DNA from: Verrucomicrobiota bacterium | GTDB lineage: Bacteria > Verrucomicrobiota > Verrucomicrobiia > Opitutales > Opitutaceae | Assembly: GCA_947471035.1 (NCBI GenBank) | Contig: CANIWJ010000036.1 | Location: 1 to 32,858, forward strand | DNA: 32,858 bases | Reading direction: 5' to 3' | In this document: piece by piece, positions 14,571 to 24,453 of the stretch | How positions within the stretch are numbered: position 1 is the stretch's first letter | Layout of the letters: each line of letters starts with the position of its first letter | The notes under the pieces: generated by a model | What the model was told of the DNA's origin: nothing | Seen by the model: the letters and a program-made list of their open reading frames with translations, nothing else | Databases searched by the model: none | Translations under genes and position numbers: made by a program

Positions 14571-15377
14571 TTACGCCTTTGCGTAGCCGAGCAAGGTGAC
14601 CAACTCATCGCAGACTGCGGAAGCACCGGCCACAAAGGGCACGCGGGCCATGTTGAGATCGAAAATCCGCAGCGGAAAGAGCGGCTCTTTTAGATAACGA
14701 ATTTCTCCGCCCGCGCCTTGGCAAAAGGGCACGGCGGCGGCGATGTCCCACACCTTTACGTTGTGGTCTACGGTGGCGTCGAGCAGGCCGGCCCCGACGT
14801 AGGCCAAGTGCAGCGTGCTGCTCCCGAGCCCGCGTATTTTGAAACATTCGACCAACAACGTGGCGTGAGGCGAAAAGCGTTTATCCATCGGGCTGTGAAA
14901 CCCGAGCGTGCGTTGCCCCTGGGGTGTATCGATTTTCACCCTTGCCGGTTGCTCACCGTCCCAGGCCCCGAACCCCGGCCCTCCGTGCATCAAGACGCGG
15001 CGCGCCAGATCGTAGATCACGCCGTAAGCCGGCGTGCCGTTTTCCAACAAGGCCAGGGAAATGGCGCAGTAGGGAATGCCGGTGGCGTAATTATTGGTGC
15101 CGTCGATCGGATCGAGCACCCAGGCGAACCGGGCCCGCAGGGGAATCGCGGCCGTTCCGTCACCGAGTTCTTCGCTCAGATATTCATCTTCCGGAAACTG
15201 GGCACTAAGCTCTTGGAAAATCGCCTCCGATATGGCGATGTCCGCCGGGGTCACCCGCGAGCCATCACTCTTCCAGTTGCTCTGCACCCGGCCAAAATCC
15301 CGGTGTAAAAAATCGGTCTGCGCCAGAACGGCGACTTTGGCGGCGGCGATGCGGGCGAGAAGTTCAGAGCTAGACAT
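14571..15377 (-). CDS. Inositol monophosphatase family protein
   Basis: The family comprises Mg-dependent, Li-sensitive phosphomonoesterases acting on inositol phosphates, histidinol phosphate, 3'-phosphoadenosine 5'-phosphate or sugar bisphosphates. The 268-residue product has all metal-site motifs: YLSEELGDG with Glu69-Glu70, DPIDGTNNY (89-97), and WDIAAAVPFCQGAGG near the C-terminus. The frame is open upstream to 15434, but that part has no family similarity; ATG at 15377 gives the normal N-terminus. The substrate is not decidable from the sequence. It lies 66 bases downstream of the RluD-like gene on the same strand, so the two may be co-transcribed. Confidence 0.92.
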   Translation of the reverse strand: MSSSELLARIAAAKVAVLAQTDFLHRDFGRVQSNWKSDGSRVTPADIAISEAIFQELSAQFPEDEYLSEELGDGTAAIPLRARFAWVLDPIDGTNNYATGIPYCAISLALLENGTPAYGVIYDLARRVLMHGGPGFGAWDGEQPARVKIDTPQGQRTLGFHSPMDKRFSPHATLLVECFKIRGLGSSTLHLAYVGAGLLDATVDHNVKVWDIAAAVPFCQGAGGEIRYLKEPLFPLRIFDLNMARVPFVAGASAVCDELVTLLGYAKA

Positions 15378-15443
15378 ACCGCTACTGTGTCCATGGAAGC
15401 GGCGAAATGACACGGACGAAAAATGAAAAAACACGCCAACGCG

Positions 15444-16382
15444 CTATTTGGCCGGGCGCTCAAAAGCGTCGATCATGGCCTTAAAGTCCGCCGGAAGCGG
15501 CGCGCGCATTTCGAGTTTTTTTCCCGTGATCGGATGCTCAAAAACCAGATACTCCGCATGCAGCATCACGCGTGGCGGCTTCATCGGGAGGGGCGCGCTA
15601 TCCTTCCAACCGTAAATCGCGTCGCCCAGCAGCGAGTGCCCGATGGATTTCAGGTGCACCCGAATCTGATGCGTGCGCCCCGTGAGGATGTGACAACGCA
15701 TCAACGCGGCATACGGCGGAAACGACTTCTCGCGCGTCCAGTCGGTGCGCGAAGGCCGGCCTTCGTCACTGACCGCCATCTTATGCCGGTGGGTTGGATG
15801 CCGGGCTATGCCGGTCTCGATTCGTCCACTCAACAAGCGTGGCACGCCCGCGACCAAGGCCAGGTATTCCTTGTGTAGATTACGCTCGGAAAACTGCGTC
15901 GAAAGCCCGCGGTGGGCGGCATCAGTCTTGGCCACCACGATCACGCCCGTGGTATCGCGATCCAGCCGATGCACGATGCCTGGCCGCTCCACCCCGCCCA
16001 CGCCTGAAAGCGAACCGGCGCAATGGCCCAGCAACGCATGGACCAGCGTATCCTCGCCCGTGCCCGCGCCCGGATGCACGACCATGCCCGCCGCCTTGTT
16101 TACCACCAGCAGGTGTTCGTCTTCGTAGATGATATCCAGGATCGTGTCCGATGCCTTGAGCTCCGACGGCACCACCTCGGCATGGGAAAACTCCACGGTG
16201 TCGCCGGCGCGCAGTTCGTCCTTTTTATCCAACACCACCCCGGCGCGCAGCACCCGCCCCGCATCGAAAGTCCGCTGCCAGGCCGAGCGCGAATGCTCCG
16301 GAAACGCGGCGGCGAGGAGCTTATCGGCACGCTCGCGGCGCGTGCCTTCGGGAACAGTAAAAATAAGGTTGGACGTGGACAT
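15444..16382 (-). CDS. RluD/RluA-family 23S rRNA pseudouridine synthase
   Basis: These enzymes isomerise uridines in 23S rRNA to pseudouridine. The 312-residue product has an N-terminal S4 RNA-binding domain (about residues 10-70, with RADKLLAAAF, SRSAWQRTFDAGRV and LRAGDTVEF). The RluA catalytic domain follows: YEDEHLLVVNKAAGMVVHPG, the active-site motif HRLDRDTTG (138-146, Asp141), HKEYLALV, and GRTHQIRVHL. S4 plus RluA with VVHPGAG is the RluD arrangement, modifying helix 69, but exact target sites cannot be read off. ATG codons seven residues upstream (16403) and five upstream are alternatives. The upstream PIN/TRAM gene ends 62 bases away on the same strand. Confidence 0.93.
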   Translation of the reverse strand: MSTSNLIFTVPEGTRRERADKLLAAAFPEHSRSAWQRTFDAGRVLRAGVVLDKKDELRAGDTVEFSHAEVVPSELKASDTILDIIYEDEHLLVVNKAAGMVVHPGAGTGEDTLVHALLGHCAGSLSGVGGVERPGIVHRLDRDTTGVIVVAKTDAAHRGLSTQFSERNLHKEYLALVAGVPRLLSGRIETGIARHPTHRHKMAVSDEGRPSRTDWTREKSFPPYAALMRCHILTGRTHQIRVHLKSIGHSLLGDAIYGWKDSAPLPMKPPRVMLHAEYLVFEHPITGKKLEMRAPLPADFKAMIDAFERPAK

Positions 16383-16444
16383 GCAGGAAGGCGTCATGCT
16401 CACGCCTCGTTGGTCGCTGGCGAGGACGTAAACCAGCGACAGGC

Positions 16445-17452
16445 TTAAACGTTCTCGCGCATAATCGGACGGGCGAAAATCAAGCGCCCACCCGCAGAGG
16501 GCATGATACTGATGATCTCCGCCGCGACGCGGGTGCCTATCGCCGACTTGGCATCGTTCACCACCACCATGGAGCCATCCAAAAGATAACCCACCGCCTG
16601 GCCCTCCTCCTTGCCTGGCTTGACCAGCTCCACATCCACGGCCTCTCCGACTGCTAGAATGGGCTGAATGGCGCGCGCTAAATCACCGGGATTAATACAA
16701 ATCACTCCGTGAAACTCGGCTAGCTTGGCCAGATTTTGGTCAGTGGTGATTAACTTCGCCTTCATCGCCGTCGCGAGGAATACGAGCTTGGCCTCCACCT
16801 CCGAACGCTTGGCCTCGCTCTCCTGAATTCGTAAATCAAGCAACTTGATGCGTCGTAGCTCGCCCAACGCGTCCAATCCGCGCCGTCCCCGGGCCCGGCG
16901 GAGGGGGTCATGGGAATCAGCGATACCCTGCAATTCATTGAGTACGAAACGAGGGATGATCAGCGCGCCTGGCGCAAACCCGCTATGGCAGATACGCGCG
17001 ATGCGGCCGTCGATCAACGCGCTGGTGTCCACGATAATTAGCGGCACATCCACCTCGTGCGGCACGAAGCGCACGTAGGGGATAACCAAGTTGAACTCAT
17101 CCTTCCCGCGCAGGGCTATAACCGTGCACAAATAAGTAGAAACCAAAAACAAACCTAAACGGACCAAGTAAATTATCTCGCGGTCACCCTCGCCGAAAAG
17201 CGGGGAGACGCTGATCAAAAACGAAATCAAACACCCAACCCCCAAACCAAACGTAATGGCCGAAAGCCCGCGCAGCGAAAACCCCTTTAAGAGCAGATCC
17301 ACCAGCACCACTAGCACGCCTAACATCAACCCGAACAGCGATGCCTTCAATCTAAACGCGTCCCATTCCGTGATGGTATAACACACCAGCCAGCCGACCA
17401 CGGCACACAGCACGACAAAGACGAGGCGGATGGGAAGCAGGGTGCGATTCAT
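16445..17452 (-). CDS. PIN/TRAM-domain membrane protein (YacL-like)
   Basis: The 335-residue product begins with about four transmembrane segments (near 6-28, 38-60, 63-90 and 98-118). A cytoplasmic PIN nuclease-like domain follows (LIIVDTSALIDGRIARI, VLNELQGIADS, KLITTDQNLAKLA, INPGDLARAI). A C-terminal TRAM domain, a probable RNA-binding fold, closes it (VELVKPGKEEGQAVGYL..GSMVVV, GTRVAAEII). This order is that of B. subtilis YacL and homologues. Conserved acidic residues of the PIN fold are present, so RNase activity is plausible but unproven; the family's role is poorly known. A GTG at 17465-17467, directly after the stop of the upstream small gene, is an alternative start. Confidence 0.9.
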   Translation of the reverse strand: MNRTLLPIRLVFVVLCAVVGWLVCYTITEWDAFRLKASLFGLMLGVLVVLVDLLLKGFSLRGLSAITFGLGVGCLISFLISVSPLFGEGDREIIYLVRLGLFLVSTYLCTVIALRGKDEFNLVIPYVRFVPHEVDVPLIIVDTSALIDGRIARICHSGFAPGALIIPRFVLNELQGIADSHDPLRRARGRRGLDALGELRRIKLLDLRIQESEAKRSEVEAKLVFLATAMKAKLITTDQNLAKLAEFHGVICINPGDLARAIQPILAVGEAVDVELVKPGKEEGQAVGYLLDGSMVVVNDAKSAIGTRVAAEIISIMPSAGGRLIFARPIMRENV

Positions 17453-17467
17453 CAGGTAAAAAATCAC

Positions 17468-17617
17468 TCAGGTGTGGAAGATCACGAACAGCAAGACCGG
17501 TAAACCAATCAGCAAAGCCATCACGCCAAAAAGGAGCTTCCGAGCCCGCGCCGATTGCGCGGCCAGCCGAATCTCTTCATCAGGCGGAGTTGCATCCATG
17601 GGCGGCACCGCATTCAT
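17468..17617 (-). CDS. Small membrane protein, 49 residues, unknown function
   Basis: This short frame on the minus strand has a charged N-terminus (MDATPPDEEIRLAAQSARAR) followed by one clear transmembrane segment, KLLFGVMALLIGLPVLLFVI, and a short tail FHT. The stop TGA is immediately followed by a GTG that is in frame with the PIN/TRAM protein, so the two genes may be translationally coupled. ATG at 17617 gives 49 residues; ATG at 17599 gives 43. No family is recognised. The transmembrane segment and the tight link to a membrane-anchored neighbour support it as a real gene, perhaps a partner of the PIN/TRAM protein (inference). Confidence 0.6.
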   Translation of the reverse strand: MNAVPPMDATPPDEEIRLAAQSARARKLLFGVMALLIGLPVLLFVIFHT

Positions 17618-17628
17618 CGTGAACAGCT

Positions 17629-18048
17629 ATGACAACCCAATACTGGTTGGTAAAAACCGAGCCTGAAGCCTACGCGTGGGAAACCTTCCTGCGCGACCGC
17701 CGCACTAACTGGGACGGAGTGAGAAACTATCAGGCGCGTAATCATCTGCGCGCCATGCGACCCGGCGACGCCGTGCTCTTCTACGCCAGCGTCACCACCA
17801 AAGCGGTGCTCGGCACCGCCAAAGTAACGAAGGCGTTTTTCCCGGATAAAACCGCCACCGAAGGCGACTGGTCCTCGGTCGAACTGGAAGCCGGAGAAAC
17901 CCTCGCCAGCCCTGTGGAACTCGCCGCCATCAAAGCCGACGCGAAGCTCGCTGATCTCCCGCTTTTGAAACAAAGCCGCCTCTCCGTCATGCCGCTCACC
18001 CGCGCCCAGTTCGAGCGCATCGTAAAACTTGGCCAGGTCGCGAGCTGA
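17629..18048 (+). CDS. EVE-domain protein (thymocyte nuclear protein 1-like)
   Basis: EVE domains are PUA-like folds thought to bind modified bases in RNA or DNA. The 139-residue single-domain protein shows the standard motifs: YWLVKTEPEAYAWETF at the N-terminus, WDGVRNYQARNHLRAM, GDAVLFYAS, V.GTAKVTK.FFPD, and the C-terminal LSVMPLTRAQFERIVKLG. This is the usual bacterial length. It is divergent from the small membrane-protein gene, with only 11 bases between the outer start codons (29 if the inner start is used), so its promoter must overlap that gene. No restriction system is adjacent. The ligand is unknown. Confidence 0.93.
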   Translation: MTTQYWLVKTEPEAYAWETFLRDRRTNWDGVRNYQARNHLRAMRPGDAVLFYASVTTKAVLGTAKVTKAFFPDKTATEGDWSSVELEAGETLASPVELAAIKADAKLADLPLLKQSRLSVMPLTRAQFERIVKLGQVAS

Positions 18049-18081
18049 GTAGCGATAGGCTATGTAAGCCCGAAAAACAAA

Positions 18082-18107
18082 AAAGGCACCGCGTTGGCGG
18101 TGCCTTT
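18082..18107 (-). terminator. Intrinsic terminator of the mcsA-mcsB-clpC operon
   Basis: An 11-bp perfect stem, AAAGGCACCGC (18082-18092) and GCGGTGCCTTT (18097-18107), with a 4-base loop. Read on the minus strand it is followed by TTTTTTGTTTTT-like sequence, so it terminates clpC transcription from the right. On the plus strand only a short TTT follows, so any effect on the EVE gene would be weaker. Confidence 0.88.
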
Positions 18108-18132
18108 AAGAAGAAGCTAAAAACGCTTCGAT

Positions 18133-20700
<2,568 letters not shown>

Positions 20701-20760
20701 AAAGTGTTTTTAGAGGTTGGCTATCGGCGCTGGACGAAGCGGTAGGGCGCAGGGGGAAAA

Positions 20761-21846
20761 TCAGGGTTTCTGGTGTAAGCTAAAATCAGGCCGGGCTATG
20801 CTGGCAAATTCGGTCCTTATATTATCGGCACGAAGCGCGTCGCGTTGACCGGAATCTAGCTCGTGCCGGGCGGCGGCCTGCACGTGGCCGGGTTGCGCCT
20901 CGATAAAGAGCCGGTCCGTGAGCGCCCGGGTAGGCTCGGGGAAAAGTCCTAAGTCGATGCCCAGGCGAAGCAGCGAGAGCAAATTCATGGCCTCGCTGGA
21001 GCTGAGCTGATGGCAGTTTTGCAAAATTCCGTAAGCCCGGCCGATCTTGTCAAAAAGTTTTGGGGCGTCGGCTTCGAGGAGCTTTTCGCGGGCGTTTAGC
21101 TCATGCTCGATGATAGACTGAAGCACACTGCCGAGACGTTTCAGGATGGCTTCCTCAGACTCGCCCAAGGTCGTCTGATTGGAGATCTGGAAAATACTGC
21201 CGGATGCGTCGGAGCCCTCGCCGAACAAGCCGCGCACCACCATGCCCAGCTGGTTCACCGCACGCACGACTTTCTCCATCTGGCTGGAGATCACGAGGGC
21301 CGGAAGGTGCATCATGGCCGAAGCGCGCATGCCGGTGCCTAGATTGGTCGGGCAAGCGGTCAAATAACCCAGCGCAGGATCAAAGGCGTAGTCGAGCCGA
21401 CCCTCCAACTCGGTATCGAGGGTGTCGATTTGTGACCACGCTTTTTTGAGTTGGAACCCGGCACGCAGCACTTGGATGCGCAGATGGTCCTCTTCGTTGA
21501 TCATCACCGAGCACGTTTGGTCGCGATTGATCACCAAGCCGCCGCCGTGCTTGGAACCGCTCAACTCGCGCGAGATGAGGTGACGCTCCACCAGTATCTG
21601 CTTTTGCAGCTCAGTGAGTTCAGAGACCGGCACATTCACCGAACGCTTCATGGGCGCAGCTGCGCCGAGCGCTTCGCGGCAGCGTTCCAACACGGCCTCG
21701 CGTTGAGCTTCTTTGCACCAGCCGGGGAAAGAGTGCCCGGCTAGATTGCGAGCCAGACGGATACGCGTCATGAGCACCACGGCGCACTTGGAGCTGGCGG
21801 TATCGGTAAGCTCGGAAGGAGAGGCGAGAAGCGCGGCGATTTTCAT
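20761..21846 (-). CDS. mcsB: Protein-arginine kinase McsB
   Basis: McsB phosphorylates arginines in misfolded or regulatory proteins, marking them for ClpC-ClpP. The 361-residue product has the ATP:guanidino phosphotransferase fold: TRIRLARNLAGHSFP (27-41), LISRELSGSKHGGGLVIN, the catalytic NEEDHLRIQ (117-125), CPTNLGTGMRAS, and GEGSDASGSIFQISNQTTLG. The C-terminal RDALRA (335-340) matches the RDxxRA motif of the phospho-arginine allosteric pocket seen in bacterial McsB and absent from metabolic creatine/arginine kinases. Its ATG overlaps the mcsA stop by four bases, so they are probably translated together. Confidence 0.95.
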   Translation of the reverse strand: MKIAALLASPSELTDTASSKCAVVLMTRIRLARNLAGHSFPGWCKEAQREAVLERCREALGAAAPMKRSVNVPVSELTELQKQILVERHLISRELSGSKHGGGLVINRDQTCSVMINEEDHLRIQVLRAGFQLKKAWSQIDTLDTELEGRLDYAFDPALGYLTACPTNLGTGMRASAMMHLPALVISSQMEKVVRAVNQLGMVVRGLFGEGSDASGSIFQISNQTTLGESEEAILKRLGSVLQSIIEHELNAREKLLEADAPKLFDKIGRAYGILQNCHQLSSSEAMNLLSLLRLGIDLGLFPEPTRALTDRLFIEAQPGHVQAAARHELDSGQRDALRADNIRTEFASIARPDFSLHQKP

Positions 21847-22382
21847 GAACGGGCGGGGGTGGCGCGGGTGCCAGTGGGGGGGACAACGGGAGTAGATACC
21901 GCGAGCCGGGCTTGAACCAGTTCGTCGCGCAAACGGGCGGCGTCCTCGTAACGCTCGGTCTTGATCGCGGTGGCGAGCGCCCCCTCCAGTTCGGTAACGC
22001 GTTCCAGCAAGGAGCGCCGCTGAATGGCTTGGTGCGGCACCTTGCCGACATGACGCGTGCCCTTGTGCATGTTATCCAACATCGGCGTGACCATGCCCTC
22101 GAACGTGCGGTAACATTGCGGGCAGCCGAAGCGGCCCAGTTTCTTGAAATCGTTGGGCTTGAATCCGCAGGTCGGACATTCCGAGCCTTGCGTCGTTTCC
22201 TCAGGATTGAGCGAGGCCTTGAGCAAAAGATCCGCGAGGGAGAATCCACCCGGATCCGTCACGCCCTTGGCTTGGGCGCACGCCTCGCACAAGTCCACCT
22301 TGTGCATCTTGCCGTTGACGATCTGGGTGAGGTGAACCGTGGCGGACTTGCCGCAAAGGTCGCATTTAAGGGAACTGGCCAT
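21843..22382 (-). CDS. mcsA: McsA, zinc-finger activator of McsB (UVR-domain protein)
   Basis: McsA activates McsB and adapts it to ClpC. The 179-residue product has two pairs of CxxC zinc-binding motifs (Cys7/Cys10, Cys32/Cys35, Cys69/Cys72, Cys87/Cys90), with GRFGCPQCYRTF typical of McsA. A C-terminal UVR coiled-coil helix follows (about 125-163: LLERVTELEGALATAIKTERYEDAARLRDEL, quoted here only in part as RYEDAARLRDEL). The last residues, rich in Pro/Thr, are variable. It is the first gene of the operon; the usual Firmicutes repressor gene ctsR is not upstream, where a 248-base gap with no recognisable regulator leads to ilvE. No Shine-Dalgarno sequence is seen before the ATG. Confidence 0.92.
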   Translation of the reverse strand: MASSLKCDLCGKSATVHLTQIVNGKMHKVDLCEACAQAKGVTDPGGFSLADLLLKASLNPEETTQGSECPTCGFKPNDFKKLGRFGCPQCYRTFEGMVTPMLDNMHKGTRHVGKVPHQAIQRRSLLERVTELEGALATAIKTERYEDAARLRDELVQARLAVSTPVVPPTGTRATPARS

Positions 22383-22560
22383 GCTAAAGAGTTATGTGAG
22401 GTTGATGGAAAACTCGACCTTCGCCGGATAAAAATTGAACGGTAAAACCACGTAGGCTTTGCACGCGTTATGCCAGAGCAAATTCGCACCGCCTTCACTC
22501 GCAACGCGACAGCAGACCTGAAAAACAAAAAGGGGATAAGCGCCAGCACGGCGCAAAGTT

Positions 22561-22597
22561 CACCCGCACCTGCGCGGATCTGGCGCGGGTGCGGGTG
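22561..22597 (-). terminator. GC-rich hairpin downstream of ilvE
   Basis: Fifteen-base arms with a single mismatch (22561-22575 CACCCGCACCTGCGC; 22583-22597) around a 7-base loop. It lies 34 bases past the ilvE stop in the direction of transcription. It lacks a real T-run (only AACTTTG follows), so termination is plausible but not certain; a dispersed palindrome is the alternative. Confidence 0.45.
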
Positions 22598-22630
22598 GTG
22601 GCGAAGCGAGCCCCTACTCGACTCTAACAA

Positions 22631-23497
22631 TCAGATCCGGGTGCCTTCGACCACTACGCGACGACGGAAAGCTTCCAACACGCGCGCGGTGATGCTGCCC
22701 GGTTTGCCGGTGCCGATCACGCGACCATCCAGTTTGACCACCGGTATGACCTCGGCGGCGGTGCCGGTGAGGAAACACTCGTCCGCATTCCAAACGTCAT
22801 AACGAGTAAGATTCCCCTCGCGCATCGGCACCCCGATTTCAGTCGCGATGTCGAAAATCGTGTCGCGCGTGATACCCTTGAGCGCGCCTTGTGAGGCGGC
22901 CGGGGTGACGATCGTGCCCTTGAAAACCGTAAAGATATTATCCCCCGTGCACTCGGCCACGTAGCCCTGATCGTTGAGCATAATCGCCTCCAGACATCCG
23001 GCCTGACGTGCTTCGATCTTGGCGAGAATGTTATTCAAGTAGTTGAGTGACTTGACGGTAGGTGGCAGCGCGGCGGGACTGATGCGGCGGGTGGCCACCG
23101 TGCAGATACTCAGCCCGGAGGTATAATGCTCGGCCGGATAGAGCGCGATCTTGGCCGCGATGATAAAAATGGAAGGCTTGGGGCAAAGCCAGGGGGACAG
23201 ACCGAGATCGCCCACGCCACGAGTCACCACGAGGCGGATGTAGCCATCCGTAAGGCCATTTTGGCGGCAGGTCTCGCAAGTGGCTTCGGCGATTTCCTTG
23301 CGCGACCAAGGCATATCCAAGAGCAAAGCCTTGGCCGACATTTCGAGTCGCTCGAGATGCTCGTCGAGCCGGAAAATGTTTCCTTGGTAAAGGCGTATGC
23401 CTTCAAATACGCCGTCGCCGTAAAGCAGACCGTGATCGAACACGGAAACTTTTGCGTCGGCTTGATCGACGAACTGGCCATCGAGGTAAATCTTCAT
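22631..23497 (-). CDS. ilvE: Branched-chain amino acid aminotransferase (class IV)
   Basis: This PLP enzyme moves amino groups between glutamate and branched-chain 2-oxo acids. The 288-residue product shows MKIYLDGQFV, VFDHGLLYGDGVFEGIRLY, RLVVTRGVGDLGL, the PLP lysine Lys149 in TVKSLNYLNN, EAIMLNDQGYVAECTGDNIF, and GITRDTI. These fit class IV aminotransferases of the IlvE type; D-amino-acid aminotransferase or aminodeoxychorismate lyase are close relatives and not fully excluded. The LNYLNNILA and GDNIF context favours IlvE. A GTG/ATG three codons upstream (23506) is an alternative start. It is a single gene, downstream of nothing on its strand and divergent from the pilin-like gene by 105 bases. 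Confidence 0.9.
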   Translation of the reverse strand: MKIYLDGQFVDQADAKVSVFDHGLLYGDGVFEGIRLYQGNIFRLDEHLERLEMSAKALLLDMPWSRKEIAEATCETCRQNGLTDGYIRLVVTRGVGDLGLSPWLCPKPSIFIIAAKIALYPAEHYTSGLSICTVATRRISPAALPPTVKSLNYLNNILAKIEARQAGCLEAIMLNDQGYVAECTGDNIFTVFKGTIVTPAASQGALKGITRDTIFDIATEIGVPMREGNLTRYDVWNADECFLTGTAAEVIPVVKLDGRVIGTGKPGSITARVLEAFRRRVVVEGTRI

Positions 23498-23602
23498 CAC
23501 CCACACGGTGGAGCAATCCGACCAAATTTGTCCAGCCCGCGTCGAGTTTTGCCTTGTAAAACCGGTCGCTGCGGAAGAATTTAACGACTCATATCCCTCT
23601 CC

Positions 23603-24343
23603 ATGCTTACCTCAAAATCTAAATACTCCAAGGGCTTCACACTGATTGAGTTGCTCACCGTTATTGCCATCATCGGCATCTTGGCAGCAATCATTATTCC
23701 TACAGTAGGAAATGTTCAGGCCAAAGCCCACCGCACCACTGACCTTAACAATATGAAGCAGGTCATTCAGAGTGCCATGCTTTATGCCAACGAGAACGAC
23801 GGTAAGTTTCCCGGAACCAAGGTTAGGAACTTTAATGGCACTGGCCTACAGAACAATGATCTTTGGAAATGGGCCGCTACGTTAGCGGTCAACGCTGGCG
23901 TTAATGATCCCTCATTCTACATTTCTAAAAACGACAGTCTGGCTCCTGAATCACTGCCTCGCACTATTTTGGACGACACCAAGAGTGGTGTTAGCACGGA
24001 ATTTAATAATCAAGAACTCTCCGTAGAAGTCATCGCAGGGGTGCGTCAATCTGATGCTTCGACCACACCGCTTATCTTCACTCGCGGACTTGAAAACAAC
24101 ACTGGCAAATGGACTGTAGAAAAAGGTGCTTATAAGAGCGAAGGCGGTCATGTTGGCTACATCGGTGGAAATGTTTCGTTCTATAAAGATACCCTAAGCG
24201 AAGATGGAAACGGGGTTTTCGTTCGCGCTTCCGGTGCTCGGACTACCCAAATCTTACAGGTTTTAAGGACCACAGCCTCAGTTTATGGTAGCAGAAACTC
24301 AGGCACAGGTAGTGCCGCTGGCGTTGCAGGCACTGGCCCCTGA
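23603..24343 (+). CDS. Type IV pilin-like / type II secretion pseudopilin-like protein
   Basis: The 246-residue product has a class III (prepilin) signal: a short basic leader ending in KG (Gly11), then FTLIELLTVIAIIGILAAII with the invariant Glu at position +5 (Glu16). After the hydrophobic helix comes a soluble domain with many Asn, Gly and Thr residues. The motif HRTTDLNNMKQVIQSAMLYANENDGKFPG is the pattern seen in the many G-like pseudopilins of Verrucomicrobiota and Planctomycetes (quoted here in part: LYANENDGKFPG). It includes GGNVSFYKDT near the C-terminus, a common end module. Base composition is visibly lower in GC than flanking genes, about half by eye. It has its own terminator. 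No prepilin peptidase or assembly gene is adjacent. Confidence 0.9.
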   Translation: MLTSKSKYSKGFTLIELLTVIAIIGILAAIIIPTVGNVQAKAHRTTDLNNMKQVIQSAMLYANENDGKFPGTKVRNFNGTGLQNNDLWKWAATLAVNAGVNDPSFYISKNDSLAPESLPRTILDDTKSGVSTEFNNQELSVEVIAGVRQSDASTTPLIFTRGLENNTGKWTVEKGAYKSEGGHVGYIGGNVSFYKDTLSEDGNGVFVRASGARTTQILQVLRTTASVYGSRNSGTGSAAGVAGTGP

Positions 24344-24367
24344 TCCTTTAAAAATTAAACGCTTGTT

Positions 24368-24396
24368 AAGCCCGACCCCGCTGGTCGGGCTTTTTT
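24368..24396 (+). terminator. Intrinsic terminator of the pilin-like gene
   Basis: A 10-bp perfect stem, AAGCCCGACC (24368-24377) and GGTCGGGCTT (24383-24392), with loop CCGCT and a T-run (24391-24396). It begins 24 bases after the stop codon. This is a textbook Rho-independent terminator. Confidence 0.93.
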
Positions 24397-24453
24397 ACAT
24401 TCCAATGCTTCCAAACAACCTAAACTGAAAGCATCAGAACCATTCCTCTTTTC

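Noticed and set aside
16445-17617. PIN protein plus small upstream gene as a VapBC-type toxin-antitoxin pair
   Set aside because: The PIN protein is membrane-anchored with a TRAM domain (YacL type), and the small protein is a transmembrane peptide, not a DNA-binding antitoxin.
22383-22630. Possible CtsR operator or promoter upstream of mcsA
   Set aside because: I looked for heptad direct repeats and sigma-70 boxes on the minus strand and found no convincing match.
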